Source of the DNA: JACDAN01 sp035707105
GTDB taxonomy: Bacteria; Actinomycetota; Thermoleophilia; Gaiellales; Gaiellaceae
NCBI GenBank assembly: GCA_035707105.1
Contig: DASSUI010000029.1
Span: forward strand, 46,154-110,153
Direction: 5' to 3'
DNA: 64,000 nucleotides
Within the stretch, counting starts at the first letter, position 1. Every line of letters starts with the position of its first letter. Positions 1 through 7,731 of the stretch are shown here, piece by piece. Under the pieces are notes generated by a model, which ran no database searches, was not told where the DNA came from, and saw only the letters and a list, made by a program, of their open reading frames with translations. The translations under genes were made by a program, and so were the position numbers.

Positions 1-849
1 GGTGCGCGCCCCCATGTATCGGGCCGCCTGCTGCTCGACCTCAGGATCGTCGATCAGTGAGTCGACCCGCTCGCTGCGCCGGCGCTCGAGCACCCGGGCC
101 GTCTTCGACCTCGTCGCGTCGAGCTTGAGGCCGACGTACTTGTCCGAGTCATCCCCGGCGACGGTCTCGACCGTGGTGCCGCCGTCGGGCCCCGGCATGG
201 CGATGAAGACGAGCCGGGCGTCGATCAGGTCGCGCAACCGGGTGACGACGAGCTGGAGCAGGCGCGGGAGCTCGATCTCGGTCGCCAGCGCGTTGCCGAC
301 CTCGCCGAGCGACTGCAACTGCTCGCCCCAGCGCGTCGCCGACTCGTACAGCCGGGCGTTCTCGATCGCCACGGCGGCCTGCGCCGCGAGCAGCTGGACG
401 AGCTCCTCGTCGTCCTCGCTGAAGTCCTCGCCGCCGGCCTTCTCGGTCAGGTAGAGATTCCCGTAGGCGACCCCGCGGAGGAGGATCGGGACGCCGAGAA
501 ACCCCTTCATCGCCGGATGGCCCGGCGGAAAGCCGACGGAGCGCGGATCGGAAGAGATGTCGGTCAGGCGGAGCGGCTTCGCGTCGGTGATCAGGACGCC
601 GAGGATCCCGCGACCGTGCGGCAGGTCGCCGATCCGCCTGGCCGTCTCCTCGTCCATCCCGGTGACCACGAAGTTCTCGAGGCCCGTCCCGCTCTTGTCG
701 ATCACGCCGAGCGCCGCGTACCGGGCGTCCGTCAGCTCCGCGGCCGCCTCGACGATGCGCTGGAGCACCGCCTCGATCGACAGCTCGGAGGTGACGGCGA
801 TCGCGGCGTCGAGCACGGCGCGGAGGCGCATCTCGTCTGTGCGTTGCAT
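1..849 (-). CDS. GAF-domain sensor histidine kinase, DevS/DosT-like (C-terminus outside window)
   Basis: The reading frame starts with ATG at 849 and runs off the left edge, giving the first 283 residues. Two GAF domains are visible. The first, at about residues 10-165, contains the segment SVGFPPGHPAMKGFLGVPI followed by GNLYLTEKAGG and AIENARLY, which is the hallmark of DevS/DosT-type redox and gas sensor kinases. A second GAF domain begins near residue 185. In this family the missing C-terminus is a HisKA_3-HATPase module that phosphorylates a NarL-type response regulator. Whether haem is bound cannot be judged from this part. The gene points away from the rest of the window. Confidence 0.85.
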   Translation of the reverse strand, partial: MQRTDEMRLRAVLDAAIAVTSELSIEAVLQRIVEAAAELTDARYAALGVIDKSGTGLENFVVTGMDEETARRIGDLPHGRGILGVLITDAKPLRLTDISSDPRSVGFPPGHPAMKGFLGVPILLRGVAYGNLYLTEKAGGEDFSEDDEELVQLLAAQAAVAIENARLYESATRWGEQLQSLGEVGNALATEIELPRLLQLVVTRLRDLIDARLVFIAMPGPDGGTTVETVAGDDSDKYVGLKLDATRSKTARVLERRRSERVDSLIDDPEVEQQAARYMGART

Positions 850-932
850 GCACAGGAATCGTACGGTGGCGCCGGGTCGGCGGAAAGCAGGTGGTCAGTG
901 GTTTCCCGCCGCAACGATCAGCGGGGGCGCGG

Positions 933-1418
933 ATGGGCGGCCGCGGGCCCGGGAGTAGCGTCGGAGCATGGAGCTCGTCACCTGGATCCCGTTCCTCGCG
1001 ATGCTCCTCGTCCTCGCGGCCGTCTTCGCCCCCCACTCTGCCCGGCCGCACCGCGGCAGGCACTACAGTCGAGTCGATCGCAGGCGGTTCTGCCGTTGAC
1101 GACGACGAGGAGGGCACCATCGAGGCGATCGCGCTCATCGCACGCCTGAAGCCGGGCGCCGAATCTCAGGCCGAGGCACTGATCCGTTCCGGCCCGCCGT
1201 TCGATCCGACGAGCCTCGGTCTCACCGGCCACCGTGTGTTCCTCTCCGCCGACGAGGCGGTGTTCGTGTTCGAAGGGCACGAGGTCGAGTGGATGCTCGA
1301 CGACCTGGTGTCGGACCCGAACGCGTGGCAGACCCACGATGCGCTCGAGGCCTGGCGGCCCCTGATCGAGTTTCCACCGAGAATCGGCAGGGAGGCCTAC
1401 TCCTGGGAGCGGGAGTGA
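933..1418 (+). CDS. conserved protein of unknown function, start uncertain
   Basis: The convincing part is the last 103 codons (from about 1110), which encode a soluble acidic protein beginning TIEAIALIARLKPGAE and ending in SWERE. I do not recognise a named family. Its TGA stop overlaps the GTG start of the HAD-GH65 gene (GTGA), so the two are probably translationally coupled. The start is a problem: the only in-frame ATG codons are at 891 and 933, and the sequence they add is low-complexity and overlaps the 968-1099 frame. Either translation starts at a non-standard codon near 1110 or a base was lost upstream. The listed start is the nearest in-frame ATG. Confidence 0.5.
   Translation: MGGRGPGSSVGAWSSSPGSRSSRCSSSSRPSSPPTLPGRTAAGTTVESIAGGSAVDDDEEGTIEAIALIARLKPGAESQAEALIRSGPPFDPTSLGLTGHRVFLSADEAVFVFEGHEVEWMLDDLVSDPNAWQTHDALEAWRPLIEFPPRIGREAYSWERE
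968..1099 (+). CDS. possible 43-residue membrane peptide
   Basis: ATG at 968 opens a 43-codon frame with a hydrophobic N-terminal stretch (about residues 4-20) and a basic, Arg-rich tail. This is the usual look of a small single-span membrane peptide. It lies between the divergent sensor kinase and the next gene and overlaps the apparent 5' part of that gene in another frame. No clear ribosome binding site was found and no homologue is recognised, so it may be a chance frame. Confidence 0.22.
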   Translation: MELVTWIPFLAMLLVLAAVFAPHSARPHRGRHYSRVDRRRFCR

Positions 1419-4249
1419 GCGCGGTCCCTGCCCGACGGGCGTCGCCCGCGCGGAGGCCGGCGCACCGCGCGCTCGACCGCCGCTTCGAGGCAGTCGTCTT
1501 CGACTGGGACGGCACCGCCGTCGCCGACCGGCAGGCGGATGCGGGCGAGCTGCGCGAGCTCGTCGAAGAGCTGTGCGCACTCGGGCTCGACCTCGCCGTC
1601 ATCACCGGGACGCACGTCGGCAACGTCGATGGCCAGCTGCGCGCCCGGCCCGCCGGGCCTGGGCGCCTGCACTTCCTCGTCAACCGGGGGTCGGAGGTCT
1701 TCCGGGCGGACGAGGACGGACTGCACCTCCTCCTCCGGCGCGAGGCGACCGCCGAGGAGAACGCCGCGCTCGACAGAGCGGCGGCCGCGACCGTCGGCGC
1801 CTTGTCCCTGCGCGGGCTCGAGGCCGAGATCGTGTCCGAGCGGCTGAACCGGCGGAAGGTCGACCTGATCCCGGATTGGGTCGACCCGCCGAAGGCGGAG
1901 ATCGACGAGCTCCTGCGGGCCGTCGAGTCGCGCCTGTTCGACGCCGGCGTCGGAGGCCTTCGCGCGGCCGTCGAGCTCGCCGTCGCTGCGGCCCGCGACG
2001 AGGGCATCCCCGACCCCCGTGTGACGAGCGACGCGAAGCACGTCGAGATCGGCCTCACGGACAAGTCCGACTCCGCGCGCTGGATTGTCGAGCATCTCCG
2101 GCGGCGCGGCATTGCACCCGGCCAGGTCCTGATCGCCGGCGACGAGTTCGGGCCGCTCGGCGGGCTGATCGGCAGCGACTCCTACCTTCTGGTCGAGGAG
2201 GCCGAGCGCGCCACCGCGATCTCCGTGGGCGTCGAGCCGACCGGCGTCCCCGGCCGCGTGCTCTCCGTCCCCGGAGGACCCGAGGCGTACCTCGCCCTGC
2301 TCGCCGACCAGCGCGACCGGCGCCGCCGACGTGACGTCCCCGACGTCGACCGGGACCCCGCCTGGACGATCGAGATCGAGGGCGTCGACCGGCGGCTCGA
2401 GCGCACGCACGAGTCGCTTCTGACGCTCGCCGACGGCCGGCTCGGAACGCGCGGCGCGCCGCTCACCGGCGACGGCGTCACGACGCCGGGGGTCCTCTTC
2501 GCCGGTGTCTACGACGGAGAGGGACCAGCCGCCGAGCTCGCCCGGAGCCCCGGCTGGGCGCGGGTCCAGTCGAGCCCGCGGCTCCGCCCGCGCCGCCGGA
2601 CGCTCGACCTCCACACGGGCCTCCTTCGAGAGGAGGGCATGCTGACGTCGCTCCGCTTCTCCTCGCTCCACCGCCCCGGAACGGTCGCGCTCCGGGCCAC
2701 CGGCAAGGCCGACGCCCTCCCGCGGAGCCGTCGGCGGGTGGTCGGCCGGCAGGTGGCCGCCGCGCTCGTCGACCTGCGCAGAGGCAGGGTGTTCGAGCGG
2801 ATCGGCGGCTACGACCCCGACCGGGAGGCGGCCGCGGCGGCGCTCGCGGACGCGGAGCGCGCCGGCTTCGAGCGGCTGCTCTCGGAGCACCGGGAGGCAT
2901 GGGGCGGACGCTGGGCCGAGGCCGACGTCGTCATCGACGGCGACGACGACCTCCAGCTGGCCGTCCGCTTCGCGCTCTTCCACCTGATGGCGTCGGTCGC
3001 CGACTCCGGCGAAGCGGGGGTCGGCGCGCGCGGCCTCTCCGGGAACGCGTACCGCGGTCATGTCTTCTGGGACAGCGACGTCTTCGTGCTCCCGTTCCTG
3101 GCGGCGACACATCCGGCCGCTGCGAGGGCGATGCTGGAGTACAGGGTGCGGCGCCTCCCGGCCGCCCGTGCGGCGGCTGCCGCGCTCGGCCGAGAGGGCG
3201 CGAGGTTCCCGTGGGAGTCAGCCTTCGACGGCAGCGACGTGACGCCGGCATCGGTCCGGCTGCCGTCCGGAGAGCTCGTCCCGATCCGCACGGGCGAGCT
3301 CGAAGAGCACATCGTCGCCGACGTGGCGTGGGCGGCGGCGCAGTACCTGGACTGGAGCGGCGACGACGAGTGGGGCGCCGGCCCTGGCCGGGAGCTGCTC
3401 GCCGAGACGGCGCGCTACTGGGCGTCGCGGGTGCGCTACGACCGGGAGGGCCGGGCGCACATCTACGGCGTGATCGGGCCCGACGAGTACCACGAGCCCG
3501 TCGACGACAACGCGTTCACCAACGTGATGGCCCGGTGGAACCTTCGCCGGGCCGCCGCGCTCGACGGAAGCGACGAGTCCGAGCGCGAGACATGGCTCGC
3601 CGCCGCCGACGCGCTCGTTGACGGCTACGACCCGGCCAGCGGGATCTACGAGCAGTTCGGGGGCTTCCACGAGCTGGAGCCGCTCCTGATCGCCGAGCTC
3701 GCCCCGCACCGGCCGATCGCGGCCGACCTGCTGCTCGGCCGGCAGCGCGTGCGAGGGGCGCAGGTCCTCAAGCAGGCGGACGTGCTCATGCTCCACCACC
3801 TGCTGCCGGAGGAGGTCGAGGGTGGCTCGTTGCTTCCGAACCTGGAGTACTACGAGCCCCGCACGGCACACGGCAGCTCGCTCTCGCCCGCGGTGCACGC
3901 GGCGCTGTTCGCGCGCGCGCGCCGCTTCGACGAGGCGGTCGAGGCGTTGTCGCTCGCCGCGCGGCTGGACCTCGACGATCTCACTGGAAGCACGGCCGGC
4001 GGGCTCCACCTCGCGACGATGGGCGGGGTCTGGCAGGCGCTCGCGTTCGGGTTCGCCGGCGTCCGGCCGAGCGGCGACCGACTCGTGGTCGATCCCCGCC
4101 TGCCGCCTCGGTGGAACGGGCTCGAGCTGGCGCTGCGGTTTCGCGGTCGTCCGTTCCGGCTGTCGATCCGGCGCCGGGCGGTCGAGGTGGACTCGGAGGA
4201 GCTGCAGGTACGACGGAGGAACGGCATCTGGGAGGTGGTCCTGAAATGA
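1415..4249 (+). CDS. HAD phosphatase - glycoside hydrolase family 65 fusion
   Basis: The 944-residue product has two parts. Residues 24-300 are a HAD hydrolase domain with motif I as DWDGT (Asp30, Asp32) and a late acidic motif in the segment AGDEFGPLGGLIGSD. Residues about 325-944 are a GH65 (alpha/alpha)6 domain with a GVIGPDEYHEP segment in which Glu691 sits where GH65 enzymes keep their general acid. GH65 members hydrolyse or phosphorolyse trehalose, maltose or kojibiose, and HAD-GH65 fusions are known, for example around mycobacterial OtsB1. I infer a role in alpha-glucoside or trehalose turnover, with the HAD part acting on the sugar phosphate. GTG at 1415 was chosen because it overlaps the preceding stop, so earlier in-frame starts would run through that gene. 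A universal stress protein follows with an ATGA overlap. Confidence 0.88.
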   Translation: MSAVPARRASPARRPAHRALDRRFEAVVFDWDGTAVADRQADAGELRELVEELCALGLDLAVITGTHVGNVDGQLRARPAGPGRLHFLVNRGSEVFRADEDGLHLLLRREATAEENAALDRAAAATVGALSLRGLEAEIVSERLNRRKVDLIPDWVDPPKAEIDELLRAVESRLFDAGVGGLRAAVELAVAAARDEGIPDPRVTSDAKHVEIGLTDKSDSARWIVEHLRRRGIAPGQVLIAGDEFGPLGGLIGSDSYLLVEEAERATAISVGVEPTGVPGRVLSVPGGPEAYLALLADQRDRRRRRDVPDVDRDPAWTIEIEGVDRRLERTHESLLTLADGRLGTRGAPLTGDGVTTPGVLFAGVYDGEGPAAELARSPGWARVQSSPRLRPRRRTLDLHTGLLREEGMLTSLRFSSLHRPGTVALRATGKADALPRSRRRVVGRQVAAALVDLRRGRVFERIGGYDPDREAAAAALADAERAGFERLLSEHREAWGGRWAEADVVIDGDDDLQLAVRFALFHLMASVADSGEAGVGARGLSGNAYRGHVFWDSDVFVLPFLAATHPAAARAMLEYRVRRLPAARAAAAALGREGARFPWESAFDGSDVTPASVRLPSGELVPIRTGELEEHIVADVAWAAAQYLDWSGDDEWGAGPGRELLAETARYWASRVRYDREGRAHIYGVIGPDEYHEPVDDNAFTNVMARWNLRRAAALDGSDESERETWLAAADALVDGYDPASGIYEQFGGFHELEPLLIAELAPHRPIAADLLLGRQRVRGAQVLKQADVLMLHHLLPEEVEGGSLLPNLEYYEPRTAHGSSLSPAVHAALFARARRFDEAVEALSLAARLDLDDLTGSTAGGLHLATMGGVWQALAFGFAGVRPSGDRLVVDPRLPPRWNGLELALRFRGRPFRLSIRRRAVEVDSEELQVRRRNGIWEVVLK

Positions 4250-5052
4250 GAAGGGTTCTTGCTGCGGTCGATGGAAGCCTGGCCGACGCGCCCGTGCTGA
4301 TCACGGCTCGGGCTCTCGGCGAGCTGCTCGGCGCCGACGTCGAGGCGATCCACGTCGACGCCGTCGGACGCGCCGACGGGACGGCGGCGGCCGAGGCGGC
4401 GGGAGTGCAGTTGCGGGTGGTCACTGGCGACGTCGTCGAGGAGCTTGCAGGAGCGGGTAAGGAGGACGACGTTGCCGCCCTCGTCCTCGGCGCGCGCGGG
4501 CTGCCCACCGATCCGCGCCCGCTCGGAGCGACGGCTGAGGCCGTGGCGACGAAGGTGCTCAAGCCGGTCGTAATCGTCCCGCCTGACGGAATCCGGCCGG
4601 CCGCGATCCGCCGGATCCTCCTTCCGCTCGAAGGCACGCCCTCGTCCTCGCACGCACCGCGGGTCGTCCTCGGGCTAGCGCAGGACATCTCGCTCGACGT
4701 GGTCGTGCTCCACGCGCTGGGGGCGGAGGACATCCCGTCGTTCACGGATCAGCCGCAGCACGAGCACAGGGCGTGGGCGAGCGAGTTCCTCGCCCGATAC
4801 TTCCCGGCGGGCATCGCCGGCGTGCGGATGGAGACGCGGATCGGGCGCGCGGAGACCCTCGTGCCGCAGGTGGCGGAGGAGTTCGCGTGTGACCTCATCG
4901 CGCTCGGCTGGGCGCAGGAGCTCGCGCCGGGTCGGGCACCCGTCGTGCGCGCAGCGCTCCAGCTGTCGCAGCGTCCCGTCCTGCTCGTGCCGGTGCACTC
5001 GGACTCACCCGAGCACTCGGAAGTCAAAGAGGAGGACCTCGCGAGAGCCTGA
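4246..5052 (+). CDS. universal stress protein, tandem UspA domains
   Basis: The 268-residue protein begins MRRVLAAVDGS, the typical first strand of a UspA domain, and carries a second copy from about residue 120 (IRRILLPLEGTPSSSHA). The C-terminal segment ending in QRPVLLVPV is the normal last strand. UspA proteins are cytoplasmic dimers, often ATP-binding, linked to stress survival. The G-2x-G-9x-G(S/T) nucleotide motif is not obvious, so ATP binding is uncertain. Its ATG overlaps the stop of the GH65 gene by four bases, so it is the distal gene of a trehalose or maltose-related operon. Confidence 0.85.
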   Translation: MRRVLAAVDGSLADAPVLITARALGELLGADVEAIHVDAVGRADGTAAAEAAGVQLRVVTGDVVEELAGAGKEDDVAALVLGARGLPTDPRPLGATAEAVATKVLKPVVIVPPDGIRPAAIRRILLPLEGTPSSSHAPRVVLGLAQDISLDVVVLHALGAEDIPSFTDQPQHEHRAWASEFLARYFPAGIAGVRMETRIGRAETLVPQVAEEFACDLIALGWAQELAPGRAPVVRAALQLSQRPVLLVPVHSDSPEHSEVKEEDLARA

Positions 5053-5090
5053 GGAAGCGCCGACCGACACCCGCCGTAGAGTTGGTGGCG

Positions 5091-6167
5091 ATGGATCCCG
5101 CGCGTACGCGGCGCGTGGAGCTCGTCCTCCCGATGCGGACGGTGCTCGTCGTCGCCGCCGCCTTCATGGTGCTCGCCGCGTTCACGGCGATCGGCGACAC
5201 GTTTCTCATCGTCTTCGTGGGGATCTTCCTCGCGTTCGTCTTCGAGTTCCCGGTCAGGTTCGTGATGGCGCGGACGGGACTCTCGCGCGGGTTCGCGGCG
5301 ACCGTCACCGTGCTCGGAACCGCCCTGCTCGCGCTGGTGCTGTTCCTGCTCTTCCTCGTGCCGCTCGTCGCGGCGGTCCGCGACTTCCTGGAGCAGCTGC
5401 CCGCGGTCGTCGAGGATCTCCGTGGGTCGGACGAGCTCTCCTGGCTCGGCGACTCGGGCGCGGCGCAGAACGTCCAGGAGGGTGCCGATCACGTCTCGGC
5501 CTCGCTGCCCAACGCCGTCTCGGAGATCCTCGGCATCGCGGGGACGTTCTTCGGCGTGTTCCTCGCGGCGTTCACGATCCTCTTCATCTGCCTCTTCCTC
5601 CTCACCGACGTCGAGAACCTCAAGCGCTCGCTCGCCTCCGTGCTGATGCCCGGGCAGGACGAGCGCTGGCTGCGGGTGTGGGAGCGGGTGACGGAGACGC
5701 TGTCTCGCTGGGCGATCGGAGTGCTCGTGATCGCGGTGATCGCCGGCACCGTCCAGGGGACGACGGCGTGGCTGCTCGGCTCGAGCTACGCGCTTGCGCT
5801 CGGTGTGATCGCCGGGCTCCTCGACACGATCCCGAACCTCGGCGCGACGATCGCCGGCTTCCTGCTGGTGCCGGCCGTCTGGGCCGAGGAAGGGCTGGCC
5901 GCGGCGGCGATCATGCTCGCCGTCGTGCTCACCTACCAGCAGGTGGAGAACAACGTCATCACGCCGAAGGTCCAGGGCAAGGCCGTGCAGCTCTCGGGCT
6001 TCTTCATCATCGTGGCGGTGACGCTCTTCGGGGCCCTGCTCGGCGTGCTCGGCGCGCTGACTGCCGTGCCGCTCGCCGCGACGATCCAGATCTTCGTCCG
6101 GGAGCTGACGCAGGCGAGGCGGGAGCAGGTGCTCGAGGCGCGCGCCGCGCTCGACGCGCCGCCCTAG
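5091..6167 (+). CDS. AI-2E family transporter (YdgG/PerM type)
   Basis: The 358-residue protein has paired hydrophobic segments at about residues 15-70 and 75-105, a soluble stretch rich in acidic residues, then five or so membrane spans up to residue 340. This is the layout of the AI-2E exporter family (Pfam PF01594), including the segment LLDTIPNLGATIAGF. Family members export autoinducer-2 or act as Na+/Li+-H+ antiporters, so the substrate is not predictable. TTG 5082 and GTG 5085 lie just upstream in frame; ATG 5091 is preferred. The TAG stop overlaps the TAG of the opposing BrkB gene in a shared CTAG. Confidence 0.85.
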   Translation: MDPARTRRVELVLPMRTVLVVAAAFMVLAAFTAIGDTFLIVFVGIFLAFVFEFPVRFVMARTGLSRGFAATVTVLGTALLALVLFLLFLVPLVAAVRDFLEQLPAVVEDLRGSDELSWLGDSGAAQNVQEGADHVSASLPNAVSEILGIAGTFFGVFLAAFTILFICLFLLTDVENLKRSLASVLMPGQDERWLRVWERVTETLSRWAIGVLVIAVIAGTVQGTTAWLLGSSYALALGVIAGLLDTIPNLGATIAGFLLVPAVWAEEGLAAAAIMLAVVLTYQQVENNVITPKVQGKAVQLSGFFIIVAVTLFGALLGVLGALTAVPLAATIQIFVRELTQARREQVLEARAALDAPP

Positions 6168-7039
6168 CGGCGTTCCCAGGCCGTCGCGTTCAGGAAGGCC
6201 GCGATCGTGAAGAGGCGGGCCGTCACGTACAGCCAGAGGAGGATCGCCGTCGACGTGCCGAACGCCCCGTAGACGCTGCCCTCCTTGCCGAGGCGCGGCG
6301 CGAGGTAGACGGCGACCCACACGTTGATCGCCCACATCCCGACGGCGAGCAGCGCCGCGCCCGGCAGGTGGTCGCGCATCCGCGCCTCCGGTTCGTGCGG
6401 GAGCAGGGAGAAGGCAAGCGTCGCCGCGACGGCGTAGAAGCCGAGGAGGGCCGCGAAGCTGAGGATGCGGCCTCCGGGGGCTTCGATCTCGAGCGATGAC
6501 AGGGCGGCCGCCACGGCCGTGATCACGACGGAGAGCGCCGTGAAGAGGAGCGATGCCTGCACCTTGCGGCGGATCTTCGGCGGCGGCAGCCGCCACGCGA
6601 GGGTGAAGACCACGGCGAGCGCCTTCACCGCGGTCGTTCCGAACCAGAGGGTCAGGATCGATCCGCCGACGAGGAACACCCACCGCGGCGTGGTGCCGAC
6701 GTCGACCGCTTCACGAAACGACTCCGCGGCTGTCGCGGTCAGCCCGAAGGAGCGTGCGGCGTCCTCCAGGTCGGCCGGATTCGACGCTGCCCAGATGCTC
6801 GAGAGCGCGCCGCCGACCGCCCCGAGCGAGACGACCCAGAAGAAGAACCGGTAGGCGAGCCCCCCGGCCAGCAGCCCACCGCCGCTGCCGCTCTCGCGCT
6901 CGACGGCTGCCAGGGCGGTCGGCGCGCCCGGAACCGTCTCCAGCGCGCGGGCGGCGAGGTGCTCCGCCCGCGCGCGAGCGCGCTCGACCCGGGCCCGGCG
7001 TGTCTCGACGGACGGCTCGGACTCGCCGGGCTCGTTCAC
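6164..7039 (-). CDS. YihY/BrkB family inner membrane protein
   Basis: The 291-residue product has a charged N-terminal 55 residues and then six hydrophobic segments. The segments GGLAYRFFFWVVSL, WFGTTAVKALAVVF and the C-terminal YGAFGTSTAILLWLYVTARLF fit the YihY/BrkB family (once called ribonuclease BN). Function is unsettled; members are proposed to act in envelope integrity or solute transport. It starts inside the last codons of the TetR gene (ATGA overlap at 7036-7039), so the two are one transcription unit reading away from the exporter. Confidence 0.85.
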   Translation of the reverse strand: MNEPGESEPSVETRRARVERARARAEHLAARALETVPGAPTALAAVERESGSGGGLLAGGLAYRFFFWVVSLGAVGGALSSIWAASNPADLEDAARSFGLTATAAESFREAVDVGTTPRWVFLVGGSILTLWFGTTAVKALAVVFTLAWRLPPPKIRRKVQASLLFTALSVVITAVAAALSSLEIEAPGGRILSFAALLGFYAVAATLAFSLLPHEPEARMRDHLPGAALLAVGMWAINVWVAVYLAPRLGKEGSVYGAFGTSTAILLWLYVTARLFTIAAFLNATAWERR

Positions 7040-7638
7040 GCCTGATCCGGCTCGGTGAGCGGGCCGACGAGATACCGCTGGAAGGTCGGGGCGATGGATG
7101 CGACGACCCGATCGGCGTCGAGCGAGGCGAGCGGCTCCACGGCGACGACGTAACGCGCGAGGACGAGACCGACGACCTGCGTCCCTACGAGGTTCGCCCG
7201 CAGGTTGGCATCGTCCACACCGAGACCGTCCGCGATCGCCGCGAAGACGCGGCGAGAGATCAGCTCGCGCAGCATCGCGGCCGCCTCGGCCTCGGTCGAC
7301 GCGGCCCGCACCATCCCCGTCATCACGCTTCGCGCATTCTCGTCCTCGAGCATGCCGACGACGAAGCGGGCGAACCGCTCGCCCACGCCGTTGCGGTCAC
7401 CGGCCAGGATCGCCGGCAGCACCTCCTCGGGCGCGAACGGCAGGTCGATGACCGAGAGAAAGAGCTGCTGCTTCGAGCCGTAGAAGTGGATGACGAGCGC
7501 GGGGTCGACGCCCGCCTCGTTCGCGATCGCCCGGATCGTCGTCCGCTCGTAGCCGAGCTCGCCGAAGCTCCGGCGCGCCGCCTCCGCGATCGCCTCCCGG
7601 GTTCGGCTCGTCCCCGCCCTTCGACCGCGTGTTGTCAT
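7036..7638 (-). CDS. TetR family transcriptional repressor
   Basis: The 200-residue protein has an N-terminal TetR helix-turn-helix at about residues 14-58 (AIAEAARRSFGELGYERTTIRAIANEAGVD, quoted in two pieces: AIAEAARRSFGELG and YERTTIRAIANEAGVD), followed by the FYGSKQQLF segment that closes this domain. The C-terminal part is all helical and would hold the ligand pocket. It is divergent from an MFS exporter with only 93 bases between the starts, and an operator-like inverted repeat lies in that gap. The simplest reading is a drug-responsive repressor of the exporter and of itself. BrkB is cotranscribed downstream. Confidence 0.9.
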   Translation of the reverse strand: MTTRGRRAGTSRTREAIAEAARRSFGELGYERTTIRAIANEAGVDPALVIHFYGSKQQLFLSVIDLPFAPEEVLPAILAGDRNGVGERFARFVVGMLEDENARSVMTGMVRAASTEAEAAAMLRELISRRVFAAIADGLGVDDANLRANLVGTQVVGLVLARYVVAVEPLASLDADRVVASIAPTFQRYLVGPLTEPDQA

Positions 7639-7655
7639 GCCAAAACGCTCCGGGC

Positions 7656-7702
7656 TTGCATACTCAATTCAACGTCTGTAGAATTCAACACCTATTGAAT
7701 TG
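7656..7702 (+). promoter_or_regulatory. exporter promoter overlapped by TetR operator
   Basis: A good sigma-70 promoter for the MFS gene is visible: -35 TTGCAT at 7656-7661, a 17-base spacer and -10 TAGAAT at 7679-7684. The perfect inverted repeat CAATTCAA (7665-7672) and TTGAATTG (7695-7702) brackets the -10, and AATTCAAC is also repeated directly at 7666 and 7682. A TetR dimer on either element would block polymerase. The region is AT-rich compared with its surroundings. Confidence 0.7.
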
Positions 7703-7731
7703 TTACCACGAACCGGTGAGGTGTGAATCGC

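Noticed and set aside
4749..6683. 644-codon minus-strand frame opposite the Usp and AI-2E genes
   Set aside because: Low-complexity charged sequence antisense to recognisable genes.
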